Assembly (NCBI GenBank): GCA_963749575.1
Contig: CAVVNM010000016.1
Span: 434,001-498,000, forward strand
From: JAMXLO01 sp963749575
GTDB lineage: Bacteria > Pseudomonadota > Alphaproteobacteria > Acetobacterales > Acetobacteraceae
Direction of reading: 5' to 3'
DNA: 64,000 nucleotides
This document shows, one piece after another, positions 18,466 through 27,424 of this stretch. Below the pieces are notes generated by a model that saw only the letters and a program-made list of their open reading frames with translations, was not told where the DNA came from and did not search any database. The first letter of the stretch is position 1. Every line of letters begins with the position of its first letter. The position numbers were made by a program, and so were the translations under genes.

Positions 18466-19641
18466 ATGTCCCAGTCTCATCTCGCCGGCCGGCACTTCCT
18501 GCAAATTCCCGGCCCCACCAACGTGCCGGACCGGGTGCTGCGCGCGATCGACACCGCCACGATCGACCATCGCGGTCCCGCCTTCGGCCGGCTGGGCCTG
18601 GAAATCCTCGCCAACCTGCGGGCGATCTTCCAGACCAGCGGTCCGGTGGTGATCTACCCCGCGTCGGGCACCGGCGCGTGGGAGGCGGCGCTGGCCAACA
18701 CGCTGTCGCCCGGCGACACCGTGCTGATGTGCCGCACCGGCTGGTTCGCCACGCTGTGGGACGAGATGGCACAGCGGCTCGATCTCAAACCGATCCTGAT
18801 CGACACCGACTGGCGCCATGGCGCCGATGTGGCGGCGATCGGCGCGGCACTTGCCGACGACAGGACGCATCGCATCAAGGCGGTCTGCGTCGTGCACAAC
18901 GAGACCTCGACCGGTTGCACCTCCCGCGTCGACGAGGTGCGCCGCGCAATGGATGCTGCGCATCATCCGGCGCTGTTGATGGTGGATACCATCTCCTCGC
19001 TCGCCTCGATCGACTACCGGCACGACGAATGGGGCGTCGATGTCACCGTCGCCGGCTCGCAGAAGGGGTTGATGCTGCCGCCCGGCCTGTCGTTCAACGC
19101 GATCAGTGACAAGGCACTGAAGGCGGCCGCGACCGCCCGCCTCCACCGCAGCTACTGGGACTGGCGGCCGATGCTGGAGGCCAACAAGACCGGCTACTTC
19201 CCCTATACGCCCGGCACAAATCTGCTGTTCGGCCTCAACGAGGCGGTAAAGATGCTGCTGGAGGAGGGCCTGCCGAACGTATTTGCCCGCCATGAACGCC
19301 ACGCGGAAGCGACGCGTCGCGCGGTGCGCGCCTGGGGTCTGGAAATCCAGTGCGCCGAGCCACGGCACTATTCCTCGTCGCTGACCGCGGTACGGGTGCC
19401 GCAAGGGCACAGCGCCGATGCGCTGCGTGCAGTCATCCTTGACAAATACAATATGAGTCTGGGCAACGGGCTCGGCATCTTGAAGGACCGGGTGTTCCGT
19501 ATCGGCCATCTAGGCGACTTCGGCGACCTGCAACTGATCGGCACATTGGGTGGCGTGGAGATGGGGCTGCGGGTGGCGGGGGTGCCGCACAAGCCGGGCG
19601 GTGCGCAGGCAGCGATCGACTATCTGGCAGGGAATGCGTGA
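18466..19641 (+). CDS. sgaA: Serine--glyoxylate aminotransferase (class V aminotransferase)
   Basis: PLP enzyme transferring the amino group of serine to glyoxylate, giving hydroxypyruvate and glycine, as in the serine cycle or glyoxylate recycling. 391 residues from MSQSHLAGRHFLQIPGPTNV. Family motifs: YPASGTGAWEAALANTLSPG, VCVVHNETSTGC, and the PLP-lysine motif VAGSQKGLMLPPGLSF. The C-terminal part (MSLGNGLGILKDRVFRIGHL) also matches. The start at 18466 fits the family better than an upstream ATG. Followed 37 bases later by a GST gene. Confidence 0.93.
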   Translation: MSQSHLAGRHFLQIPGPTNVPDRVLRAIDTATIDHRGPAFGRLGLEILANLRAIFQTSGPVVIYPASGTGAWEAALANTLSPGDTVLMCRTGWFATLWDEMAQRLDLKPILIDTDWRHGADVAAIGAALADDRTHRIKAVCVVHNETSTGCTSRVDEVRRAMDAAHHPALLMVDTISSLASIDYRHDEWGVDVTVAGSQKGLMLPPGLSFNAISDKALKAAATARLHRSYWDWRPMLEANKTGYFPYTPGTNLLFGLNEAVKMLLEEGLPNVFARHERHAEATRRAVRAWGLEIQCAEPRHYSSSLTAVRVPQGHSADALRAVILDKYNMSLGNGLGILKDRVFRIGHLGDFGDLQLIGTLGGVEMGLRVAGVPHKPGGAQAAIDYLAGNA

Positions 19642-19678
19642 ACGCCTAGCATAGCCGTGCAACGACAGGGAGGTAACA

Positions 19679-20377
19679 ATGATAGAAGTCTGGACCTGGC
19701 CGACCCCGAACGGCCACAAGGTGCATATCGCGCTGGAGGAGCTCGGGCTGCCGTACAAGGTGATCCCGATCAACATCGGCAAGGGCGACCAGTTCAAGCC
19801 GGAGTTCCTGGCGATCACGCCGAACCACCGCATCCCGGCCATCGTTGATCCCGACGGTCCCGGCGGAAAGCCGCTGACGCTGTTCGAGTCGGCCGCCATC
19901 ATGATCTATCTGTCGGAGAAGACCGGCGGCAAGCTGATCCCGCACGATGCGGTCGGCCGCTACAAATGCCTGGAATGGATGATGTTCCAGATGGGCGGCG
20001 TGGGCCCGATGTTCGGGCAGTACAATCACTTCGCCAACTACGCAGTGGAGAAGCTGCCCTACGCGATCGAGCGTTACACCAACGAAGTTGCGCGGTTGCA
20101 CCGGGTGCTGGACAAGCGTCTGGCAGAGGCGACGTGGCTGGCCGGCGACGAATACAGCATGGCCGACATCATCAACTTCCCCTGGATCCGCAATCCTGAG
20201 CGCCGCAACGTCAACCTGGAGGACTATCCGCACGTGAGGCGCTGGCATGATGCAATGGTCGCCCGTCCTGCGGTGCAGCGTGGGGTGGCGGTGCTGTCGG
20301 ACAAACAGCGCAAGGGGCATATGACCGACGCCGAGAGGGAGGTGATGTTCGGCAAGACCCAGTTCGCCGTGAGGTGA
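19679..20377 (+). CDS. Glutathione S-transferase, Nu-class like (YfcG/YghU type)
   Basis: 232 residues, ATG after GGGAGG. The thioredoxin-like N-terminal domain begins MIEVWTWPTPNGHKVHIALE, where Thr-Pro-Asn replaces a catalytic Tyr/Ser, as in Nu-class enzymes with disulfide-bond reductase activity. The glutathione-binding segment is NHRIPAIVDPDG plus LFESAAIMIYLSEKTG. The helical C-domain carries WLAGDEYSMADIINFPWI. Possibly co-transcribed with the aminotransferase. Confidence 0.92.
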   Translation: MIEVWTWPTPNGHKVHIALEELGLPYKVIPINIGKGDQFKPEFLAITPNHRIPAIVDPDGPGGKPLTLFESAAIMIYLSEKTGGKLIPHDAVGRYKCLEWMMFQMGGVGPMFGQYNHFANYAVEKLPYAIERYTNEVARLHRVLDKRLAEATWLAGDEYSMADIINFPWIRNPERRNVNLEDYPHVRRWHDAMVARPAVQRGVAVLSDKQRKGHMTDAEREVMFGKTQFAVR

Positions 20378-20420
20378 AGAATGGCGGAATGCCCTGGACT
20401 GATTGGGATGCATTCCGCAA

Positions 20421-21293
20421 TCATGCCGCCACGACGACTGCTCGCTCCCGGCGGCGCACCAACCAGCATCCCGCTGACGACACGATCAGTCCGGCCATCG
20501 TCAGTGGCGACAGGCGCTCGCCCAACAGTGCCCAGGCCAGCAGCGCCGCCGTGCCAGGTACCAGATAGAAATTCGCCGTCGCGCGCGCCGCGGTGCCGCG
20601 CATCAGCATCAGGTAATAGAGCGCCATACCACCGAGCGACACTGCCGCCGCGTTCCATGCGACGGCGCTGAGGGCCTGCCAGGTCCACTCCGCATGTGGT
20701 GTCTCGAGCACCGTCGTCGCCATCACGCAGGTCGTGGCGGCCGCCAATAGTTGGACCGTTGTTCCCTCCAAGATTGGTACGCCGCGGCAAAAGCGGCCGA
20801 AATACAGCGTCCCGGCGCACAGCGCGACCACGCCGCAGGCGGTGAGCAGTAGGCCGTTGGCCTCCACCGGGCTGCGCATCGCCGCCAGGCCGACGACAAG
20901 AACGACCCCGGCAGCGCCCAGGAACAGGCCCAGCCATTGCAGCGGCCGCAGACGCTCGTTCAACAGCGGCCAGGCCAGCAGTGCCGTGAGCAGCGGATTG
21001 AGCGTCTGCACCAGGGCAATCTGCGCCGCGCCGATATGCACCATGGCGTAATGCGCGGTCAGCAGCAGCACGGCATTGGTCAACACGCCGGCTACCGCCA
21101 GGTGTCCCCATCGTCCCGCCAGTGTACGCCACGGCCGTCGCAACGCGACCATCGCGGCCACGAGAACCGTGGCGGCGAACACCAGCCGCACCGTCACGAA
21201 CAGCATCGGCGATAGGAATCGCAGCCCTACCCGGGACGCAATGAACGACGAGGCCCAAAGCAGCACGAAGCCGAACGGCGCCAAACGAGGCAT
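20421..21293 (-). CDS. EamA/DMT family transporter
   Basis: 290 residues, ten predicted membrane helices arranged as two EamA repeats (first: FVLLWASSFIASRVGLRFLS; second: VALCAGTLYFGRFCRGVPIL). Typical repeat ends NPLLTALLAWPLLNERL and VPGTAALLAWALLGERLSPL. Metabolite exporter or importer; substrate not evident. Convergent with the GST gene. Confidence 0.88.
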   Translation of the reverse strand: MPRLAPFGFVLLWASSFIASRVGLRFLSPMLFVTVRLVFAATVLVAAMVALRRPWRTLAGRWGHLAVAGVLTNAVLLLTAHYAMVHIGAAQIALVQTLNPLLTALLAWPLLNERLRPLQWLGLFLGAAGVVLVVGLAAMRSPVEANGLLLTACGVVALCAGTLYFGRFCRGVPILEGTTVQLLAAATTCVMATTVLETPHAEWTWQALSAVAWNAAAVSLGGMALYYLMLMRGTAARATANFYLVPGTAALLAWALLGERLSPLTMAGLIVSSAGCWLVRRRERAVVVAA

Positions 21294-21335
21294 TCGATGG
21301 TCAGTAGCACCGATCGACCACCGATCATCGGTCCG

Positions 21336-21891
21336 CTACGCGCCGGGAACGTAGCGCCACACGCTTGCCGGCGGGACGTTGAGCGGTGTCCAGGCCTCCC
21401 GCCGCGGCACCTGGCTGCCTGCGCCGGGGCAGCGGGCGAGGTGGCGCAATAGGTGTAGTGAAGAAAACCGCCGGCTGGGGCAACCGCGTCGATCGCAGCG
21501 ATGAACCGCGCCTGCTCGGCCAGCGGCACCAAACGAGCGGAATGCCGCACACCACGCTGCCGATCCGGCCATGCCAGTGGCGCGGCAGCAGCCTCGGCAG
21601 TTCGCGGGCGTCGCCCTCGATCACCAGGACGTCAGGCAACACGCCGCGCAGGTGATTTGCCATCTCGGGTACGATCTCGACCACGATCCACCGTTCCGAT
21701 GGGACGCCGCCATCCAGCAAGCGCCCCTGAGACCACCCCGGTCCCCGCCCCCAACTCCGGCACCGCCTCATCCCCGGCACGCTTCGTGTGCCGCGCGATC
21801 CGACGGCACAGAGCCCCGACGGGCGGACCACAGATCGCATTTGCAGTGGAATTGCCAGCCAACGGCGAAAGAACATTGCCGGGTTGGCCAT
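21336..21891 (-). pseudogene. PmtA-type phospholipid N-methyltransferase, broken by several frameshifts
   Basis: Pieces in three frames together make a SAM-dependent methyltransferase of about 185 residues. They are MANPAMFFRRWLAIP (from 21891), then LCRRIARHTKRAGDEAVPEL and GAGTGVVSGAL (SAM motif I), ERWIVVEIVPEMANHLRGVL and VIEGDARELPRLLPRHW, then LVPLAEQARFIAAIDAVAPA and GGFLHYTYC, and finally WTPLNVPPASVWRYVPGA. At least four frame changes occur in 550 bases, far more than elsewhere in the window. True decay is therefore more likely than sequencing error alone. The family match is to phosphatidylethanolamine N-methyltransferases of the PmtA kind. Confidence 0.65.
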
Positions 21892-21951
21892 GCCACGCCT
21901 GCCGCGCGGATGCGATGTCGCGGAGACGTTATTGTCTGCAATCATGGTATT

Positions 21952-21967
21952 TGTCATATATTTGACA
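21952..21967. promoter_or_regulatory. Candidate operator TGTCA-N6-TGACA
   Basis: A perfect inverted repeat (TGTCA, TATATT, TGACA) lies in the AT-rich gap between the divergent methyltransferase remnant and the pleD gene. The layout is that of a dimeric regulator site, but I cannot name the regulator. It is about 190 bases upstream of pleD and 61 bases upstream of the methyltransferase start. The rest of the gap (21968-22156) shows nothing clear. Confidence 0.25.
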
Positions 21968-22156
21968 CTTTTTCTTCATTTTCTACTTCGGCTTTGCAGC
22001 GAGGATTACAGACAATCGTCACGCAGCGGAAGGTCGTGAGTGCAGGCCTGATCAGCCGATTGCTCGCTTTCGGAGAATGCAACCGTCGGTTAAGCTGACA
22101 TGTTACCTTGATTAGCCATTGGCCACACGCGAGCAGCAAGGGCGAACCCGCCGCCG

Positions 22157-23527
22157 ATGACCGCCAGAATCCTTATTGTTGACGACGTCCCGGCCAACAC
22201 CCGTCTGCTGGAAGCCAAGCTTTCAGCGGAGTACTATCAGGTTGCCAGCGCCAGGAATGGGTTTGAGGCGCTGCGCATGGCGCACGAATGGCAGCCGGAT
22301 CTCATTCTGCTCGACGTCATGATGCCGGGGATGGACGGCTTCGAGTGTTGTCGGAGGCTGAAAAACGATGCGACGACGTTGCATATTCCGGTCGTAATGG
22401 TCACCGCGCTTGGCGAGCCCGCCGAGCGGCTGCGCGGGCTGGATTCTGGCGCCGATGACTTCCTGACCAAACCGGTCGAGTACGAGACTCTGATGGCTCG
22501 AGTGCGCAGTCTGGTCCGGCTGAAACGGCTGCTTGACGAATGGCGCGCGCGCGGCGAGACCGCCCGGGCACTCGGACTGACCAACGAGAGTGCGGCACCT
22601 CCCTCGGTCACCGGCGCGCGAGCACTCGTGGTCGACGACTGGGACCTCGGCGCACAGACCATCCAAGAGGCGCTCGCGCTCGACGGTGTCATAGCCGGCC
22701 GTGCCCGCACGACCGCCGAGGCGATGGAACTTTCGGCGGCGATCCCGTTCGACCTCATTGTGCTGAGCCTGTCGCTGATCGAGGAGGACCCGCTCAAACT
22801 CGCCGCATCCCTGCGCGCTGCGGACGCCACGCATGAGGTCCCGATGCTGCTGATCGCCGAGCCGGAGGCGCGCGACAGCATCCTGCGCGGCTTCGATCTC
22901 GGTGCGAACGACTGGCTGGTGCTGCCGCTCGACGAGAATGAATTACGTGCCCGTGCCCGCAATCAGATTCGGCGCAAAGGCTATCAGGACCGGCTGCGCA
23001 CCGACTTCGGCACCGCGCTTGAAATGGCGCTGATCGATCCGCTCACCGGACTGTACAATCAGCGCTACCTGATGCGCCATCTGCGTGGTCTTCTGGAGAG
23101 CGGCCAGAACCGTGAGCTCGCGGTCCTGATGATCGACGTCGACCACTTCAAGTCGGTCAATGACGACTATGGCCACGCCACCGGAGACAAGGTGCTGCGC
23201 GCCGTCGCGGATGTGCTGCGCGGCAACACGCGGGTGTTCAACTCGCTCGCCCGCTACGGCGGCGAGGAATTCGTTGTGGTGATGCCAGGCACCGGCGTCG
23301 CTGACGCATCGCTTGCGGCCGAACGGCTGCGCTCGGCGGTTGAGGGCGCGTCGTTCACAGGGGCATCCGGCGGCCGCTCTCGGCTCACCGTGAGCATCGG
23401 CGTAGCCTGTAGGGCGCAGGCTCCGGGTACGCCGGAAGCGCTGCTCCATGCCGCTGATCTTGCGCTGTACGAGGCGAAGCGGGCTGGACGCAATCGGATC
23501 GAGATCGCCGCCGCGTCCAGCGGCTAG
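22157..23527 (+). CDS. pleD: PleD-type response regulator / diguanylate cyclase (REC-REC-GGDEF)
   Basis: Makes cyclic di-GMP, controlling the motile-to-sessile switch. 456 residues. The first receiver (1-120) has acidic pair D9-D10 and phosphoacceptor D53 (LILLDVMMPGMDGF). The second receiver (about 155-275) has VVDDWD but Ser where the phosphoacceptor should be (FDLIVLSLSL), as in pseudo-receivers that serve for dimerisation. The GGDEF domain has an intact catalytic GGEEF in RYGGEEFVVVMP. The product-inhibition RxxD site, normally just before it, reads RVFN, so feedback inhibition may be lost. It neighbours rpmG, the usual order in this bacterial group. Confidence 0.95.
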   Translation: MTARILIVDDVPANTRLLEAKLSAEYYQVASARNGFEALRMAHEWQPDLILLDVMMPGMDGFECCRRLKNDATTLHIPVVMVTALGEPAERLRGLDSGADDFLTKPVEYETLMARVRSLVRLKRLLDEWRARGETARALGLTNESAAPPSVTGARALVVDDWDLGAQTIQEALALDGVIAGRARTTAEAMELSAAIPFDLIVLSLSLIEEDPLKLAASLRAADATHEVPMLLIAEPEARDSILRGFDLGANDWLVLPLDENELRARARNQIRRKGYQDRLRTDFGTALEMALIDPLTGLYNQRYLMRHLRGLLESGQNRELAVLMIDVDHFKSVNDDYGHATGDKVLRAVADVLRGNTRVFNSLARYGGEEFVVVMPGTGVADASLAAERLRSAVEGASFTGASGGRSRLTVSIGVACRAQAPGTPEALLHAADLALYEAKRAGRNRIEIAAASSG

Positions 23528-23533
23528 CCCGGC

Positions 23534-23701
23534 TCACCTGATCTTGGCTTCCTTGAACGGCACGTGCTTGCGCACGACCGGATCGTACTTCTTCAACTCC
23601 AGCTTGCCGGTCTGGGTCCGCGCGTTCTTCTTCGTCACATAGAAGAAGCCCGTGTCGGCGCTCGAGACGAGCTTGATCTGGATGGTGTTGGTCTTCGCCA
23701 T
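23534..23701 (-). CDS. rpmG: 50S ribosomal protein L33
   Basis: 55 residues: MAKTNTIQIKLVSSADTGFF, then YVTKKNARTQTGKLELKKYD and PVVRKHVPFKEAKIR. Length and sequence are standard. It has no Cys, so it is the zinc-independent form, unlike L32 in this window. Convergent with pleD and downstream of the S41 peptidase gene on the same strand. Confidence 0.96.
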   Translation of the reverse strand: MAKTNTIQIKLVSSADTGFFYVTKKNARTQTGKLELKKYDPVVRKHVPFKEAKIR

Positions 23702-23761
23702 GGCTACGTCCTCACGATCGGCACAACATGCGGTTCCGTCGGCTCGCGGTCAAGCACCGGA

Positions 23762-25321
23762 TCAGCGTGTGACGGCTTGCGTGTTGACTGTTGAAACCTG
23801 ACCGCTGCTGCCGAACGGTGGCAGCAGCGCGGCGGCGTAGGCGGCGGGGTCGAGGATCAGCAGCCGCGCCGTATCGAGGTCCGACTCGCGGCCTTCAGCG
23901 GCAGGACACGCGTTGCGGATCGCCAGAATCTGTGTCGGCTGGAGCGGTGCCCTGGCGGTGCGGTGGGTTTCCAGCGCCTTCGCCATGGTCTGATGCCCCT
24001 GCGCCAATGCCGCAAGCTGCCAGCTCAGCGCATCCTGGCCAAGGCTGGTGCAGACCTGCGGCAGCACCCCGAGGCCCTGGATCGGCCAGCCTCTCGGTGC
24101 CAGCACGCGGCTCCAGGTCACGAACAGCTCGCCGCCGTCCGGTAGCGGGGCGATCGTCTGTACCAACCCCTTGCCGAGCGTCGAGCTGCCGATCACCACG
24201 CCGCGACCACGGTCTGCCAGTGCCGCGGCCAGGATCTCCGCTGCGCTGGCGGAGCGGCCGTCCACCATAACGACAACCGGGATGTCGGCAGCCAGTTCAC
24301 CGGAATTCGAACGCCAGACCCGCGTCGCCGACGGATCGCGTCCGGCGGTAATCGCCACGACACCGGCCGGCAGCAACGTGTCGGCTGCGGTGACCGCCTG
24401 CCGCAGCAGTCCGCCCCGATTGCCGCGCAGGTCCAGCACGATGCCCTCGGGCGGGCGAGGCGCCGCCAGTCCTTGCTCGATCGCCTGCGCAAGGTGGCTG
24501 TCGGTAGTGTGGTTGAAGGCGGTCACCTGGATCACCAGCGCCTCGCCGGAGCGCTGAGCGAAGACGGTTTCCGGCGGTACCACGGCGCGTTCCAGCTCCG
24601 CCGAGCGCAGATGCCCGTCGCGACCACGCCAGGCGACCGTGAGCCCGGTCTCTTCGGGCCCAGCGATCCACCCCATCACGGTGGCGGGGTCCTTGCCCTG
24701 GGCGGACTGGCCATCCACCGACACGATCGTGTCGCCCGGCCTGATCCCGGCGAGAGCTCCCGGTCCGTCGGCGATGGCCTCGACCACCACGATGGCCGAG
24801 CCGCGCCGTGCGACCCGCAACCCTGCACCGGCCTGACCGACGCGGCGGTCGCGGTCCTCGCTGGCATCGCGTGGGGGCACATAACGGGAATACGGATCGA
24901 GATGGTTGAACAGCTCGTCGAAGAAGCTCTGTACGACGCCTTGCGTTCCCGCCCGGCGCACCGGCACGGACGTGCCTGCCGCGGTCAGAGCAAGGTCCGT
25001 GGCGGCGCCAGCCCAACCGGTGACATCGCCCTCCGCGGGCTGTGGCAATGCCACGAGCTCGCGCTCCCGGGACGCGAGGCGGAGCGCGCCGTCGCGCAAT
25101 TCTGTCGTCAGCTCTGGATCCAGCGCGGTAAGTCCGCGCAGTCCCCAGACGGTGAGTTGCGAAACCGCGACAGGTTCCAGCGTGCGCGGCGACATGAAGG
25201 CGAGCGCGGTGGCGTAGACGTCGGTGATGAGATGTGGGTCGAAGCCAGGAGGAGCAGCGACGATCTGAGCGTGCGCGGGTACGATGAACAACAGGACGAA
25301 CAGGGCGCCGATGCGGATCAC
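23762..25321 (-). CDS. S41 family carboxyl-terminal processing peptidase
   Basis: A periplasmic serine protease of 519 residues. Signal peptide 1-18 (ends PAHAQ), a helical N-terminal region, a PDZ domain near 165-230 (GIRPGDTIVSVDGQSAQGKD) and the S41 core. The catalytic dyad is Ser359 (DGRSASAAEIL) and Lys384 (STLGKGLVQ), 25 residues apart as in Prc. GTG start at 25321 overlapping the rnr stop (GTGA), so translation is coupled. The rnr-ctp-rpmG order is common in the group. Substrates unknown. Confidence 0.93.
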   Translation of the reverse strand: MIRIGALFVLLFIVPAHAQIVAAPPGFDPHLITDVYATALAFMSPRTLEPVAVSQLTVWGLRGLTALDPELTTELRDGALRLASRERELVALPQPAEGDVTGWAGAATDLALTAAGTSVPVRRAGTQGVVQSFFDELFNHLDPYSRYVPPRDASEDRDRRVGQAGAGLRVARRGSAIVVVEAIADGPGALAGIRPGDTIVSVDGQSAQGKDPATVMGWIAGPEETGLTVAWRGRDGHLRSAELERAVVPPETVFAQRSGEALVIQVTAFNHTTDSHLAQAIEQGLAAPRPPEGIVLDLRGNRGGLLRQAVTAADTLLPAGVVAITAGRDPSATRVWRSNSGELAADIPVVVMVDGRSASAAEILAAALADRGRGVVIGSSTLGKGLVQTIAPLPDGGELFVTWSRVLAPRGWPIQGLGVLPQVCTSLGQDALSWQLAALAQGHQTMAKALETHRTARAPLQPTQILAIRNACPAAEGRESDLDTARLLILDPAAYAAALLPPFGSSGQVSTVNTQAVTR

Positions 25322-27309
25322 CTGGTTCTGAATCGCTCCCCCTTCCGCTGTCTGTCCCGACGCCGATCGGGAGTTCCCTGCAAAATGTGGAATACGAGGC
25401 TACCGGTAACGGGACTTGCTTCCGCAAGCCGCACCTCGACCTCCTGCGCCAGACGAAATGCCAAGCGGGTCCGACGTCCTGTCAGCATTTGCTCCCGTTC
25501 ATCGTGCTGCCAGAAGTCATCCGGCAGCGAGCGCACCGGCACGAGGCCACTTGCGCCGCTCCCAGCAACTGTGACGAAAAGTCCGAACCGCGTCACACCG
25601 GAAATTCGTGCAGCGAAATTCTCGCCAACTTTGTCCGCCATATATGCAGCGAGGTAACGGTCGATGGCATCGCGCTCGGCGAGTTGGGCGCGGCGTTCTG
25701 TGGCGGTGATATGCAGCGCGGTGTCTGGGAAACGCGCGGCCTCGTCCGAGGCAAGGGCGCCGTCGCCCAGCCGCAGACCACGGATCAGTGCGCGATGCAC
25801 CAGCAGGTCGGCGTAGCGCCGGATCGGACTGGTGAAATGCGCATAGCGCGACAGGGCAAGGCCGAAATGGCCGATGTTGTCGGGGCTGTATTCGGCCTGC
25901 GACTGGCAGCGCAGCATCACCTCGTTGACCAGCGGCGCTTCAGACGTGCCCGCGAAGCGGCGCAGCACGCGGTCGAGATCGCGCGGATGCACCTGATCGC
26001 CGGGCGGGAGCGAGATGCCGAGCCCGTGCAGGAAGTCGCGCAATGATACCAGCTTGTCGGGCGACGGCGGGGCGTGCACGCGATACATCACCGGCTGGTG
26101 CAGCCGCTCCAGTTCCTCAGCGGCGGCGACGTTGGCGAGGACCATGAACTCCTCGATCAGCCGGTGGCTGTCGAGACGCGGCCGTGGCGTGACGCTGCGC
26201 ACGACGCCGGCGCTGTCGATCACCACGCGGCGCTCCGCCAGGTCGAGGTCGAGCGTGCCGCGCGCGGTGCGGGCGGCGAGCAGGGCGCGAAATGCCGCAT
26301 ACAGATGCGCGTGTCTGGGATCGCCCGCATCGTGCGCTCGCTGCACGCCTTCGTAGGTGAGGCGTGACGCGCTGCGCATCAGGCCGCGGCCGAAGCGATG
26401 GCCGGTCTTGCGGCCGCCGGCGTCAATGCGGAGTTCGACGAACAGGCAGCCGCGATCCTCGTCTGGTCGCAGACTGCACCAGCCGTTGGACAATGCCTCG
26501 GGCAGCATCGGTACGACGCGGTCGGGGAAATAGACGCTGTTGCCGCGGGTGAGCGCCGCGTGATCGAGCGGCGATCCGGGGCGGACGTAGTGCGCGACAT
26601 CGGCGATGGCGACGATGAGGCGAAAGCTCGATCCGTCCGGTTCGGCGAACACCGCATCGTCGAAGTCGCGCGCGTCCTCGCCGTCGATGGTGACCAGCGG
26701 AATGTCGCGCAGGTCGGTGCGCTGGCCCAGCGGTGCCGGACCGGCGCGCTCAGCTTCGTCCAGAGCGGCGGGCGGAAATTCCTGCGGGATGTCGTGGGTG
26801 TGGATGACGATCAGGCTGACCGATCGAGCGTCGCCCATGGCACCGAGCCGCTGGATGATGCGGGCCGGCTTCAAGCCCAGTCGATGGTGGGGCAGCGGTT
26901 CGGCAAGCACGATCTCGTCCGGTTCGGCGCCGCCGGCTGCACCGGGCGGCACCGTCCATTCCGCCTTCGCGCGCCGATCGGTCGGGATGATGCGCCCATC
27001 CCGGTAGATGCCGAGAATACGGCCTGGCGTGTCAGCCACCCGGCGGATGGTGTGGGCTTCGTAGCGGCCCGGACCCGCGGGCTTCAGGCGTGCCAGCACG
27101 CGCTCGCCGGGAGCCAGCGCCGGCTGGCCGTGCGGTTCGGCTGCCATGAAGATGACCGGCGGCGGGCCGTTTGCGGTGTCCCAGTCGGCGGGACGGGCGA
27201 TGGCGTCGCCATCCGGGTCGGTGCCGGTGACCACCACGATGACGGTCTCCGGCAGACGAGGGTCTGCTGGCCGGCTGCGGGATCCGCGTGGAGCGAAGGG
27301 TGGGTTCAC
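25318..27309 (-). CDS. rnr: Ribonuclease R without the N-terminal winged helix
   Basis: Processive 3'-5' exoribonuclease of 663 residues. The RNB catalytic domain shows PLVTIDGEDARDFDDAVFAE, whose Asp cluster binds the metal ions, and YARFTSP-type elements (SRYAHFTSPIRRYADLLVHR). A C-terminal S1 domain starts near ISGVTRFGLFVTVAGSGASG. The protein starts at GTG 27309 (MNPPFAPRGSRSRP) and goes directly to the cold-shock-like domain; the usual 70-80-residue winged-helix domain is absent. The 115 bases upstream do not encode it in any frame. It overlaps the S41 peptidase gene. Confidence 0.93.
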   Translation of the reverse strand: MNPPFAPRGSRSRPADPRLPETVIVVVTGTDPDGDAIARPADWDTANGPPPVIFMAAEPHGQPALAPGERVLARLKPAGPGRYEAHTIRRVADTPGRILGIYRDGRIIPTDRRAKAEWTVPPGAAGGAEPDEIVLAEPLPHHRLGLKPARIIQRLGAMGDARSVSLIVIHTHDIPQEFPPAALDEAERAGPAPLGQRTDLRDIPLVTIDGEDARDFDDAVFAEPDGSSFRLIVAIADVAHYVRPGSPLDHAALTRGNSVYFPDRVVPMLPEALSNGWCSLRPDEDRGCLFVELRIDAGGRKTGHRFGRGLMRSASRLTYEGVQRAHDAGDPRHAHLYAAFRALLAARTARGTLDLDLAERRVVIDSAGVVRSVTPRPRLDSHRLIEEFMVLANVAAAEELERLHQPVMYRVHAPPSPDKLVSLRDFLHGLGISLPPGDQVHPRDLDRVLRRFAGTSEAPLVNEVMLRCQSQAEYSPDNIGHFGLALSRYAHFTSPIRRYADLLVHRALIRGLRLGDGALASDEAARFPDTALHITATERRAQLAERDAIDRYLAAYMADKVGENFAARISGVTRFGLFVTVAGSGASGLVPVRSLPDDFWQHDEREQMLTGRRTRLAFRLAQEVEVRLAEASPVTGSLVFHILQGTPDRRRDRQRKGERFRTR

Positions 27310-27424
27310 GCCGTTATCATATGCGCGTTTGCACCGCTGGTTGCGAGACTTGCCTCACACTCGTCACTCACGCGCAGGCGTGGGTCGAGAGTGCGGCTGG
27401 TTCAGCCTCCCCTGCTGAACCGCG

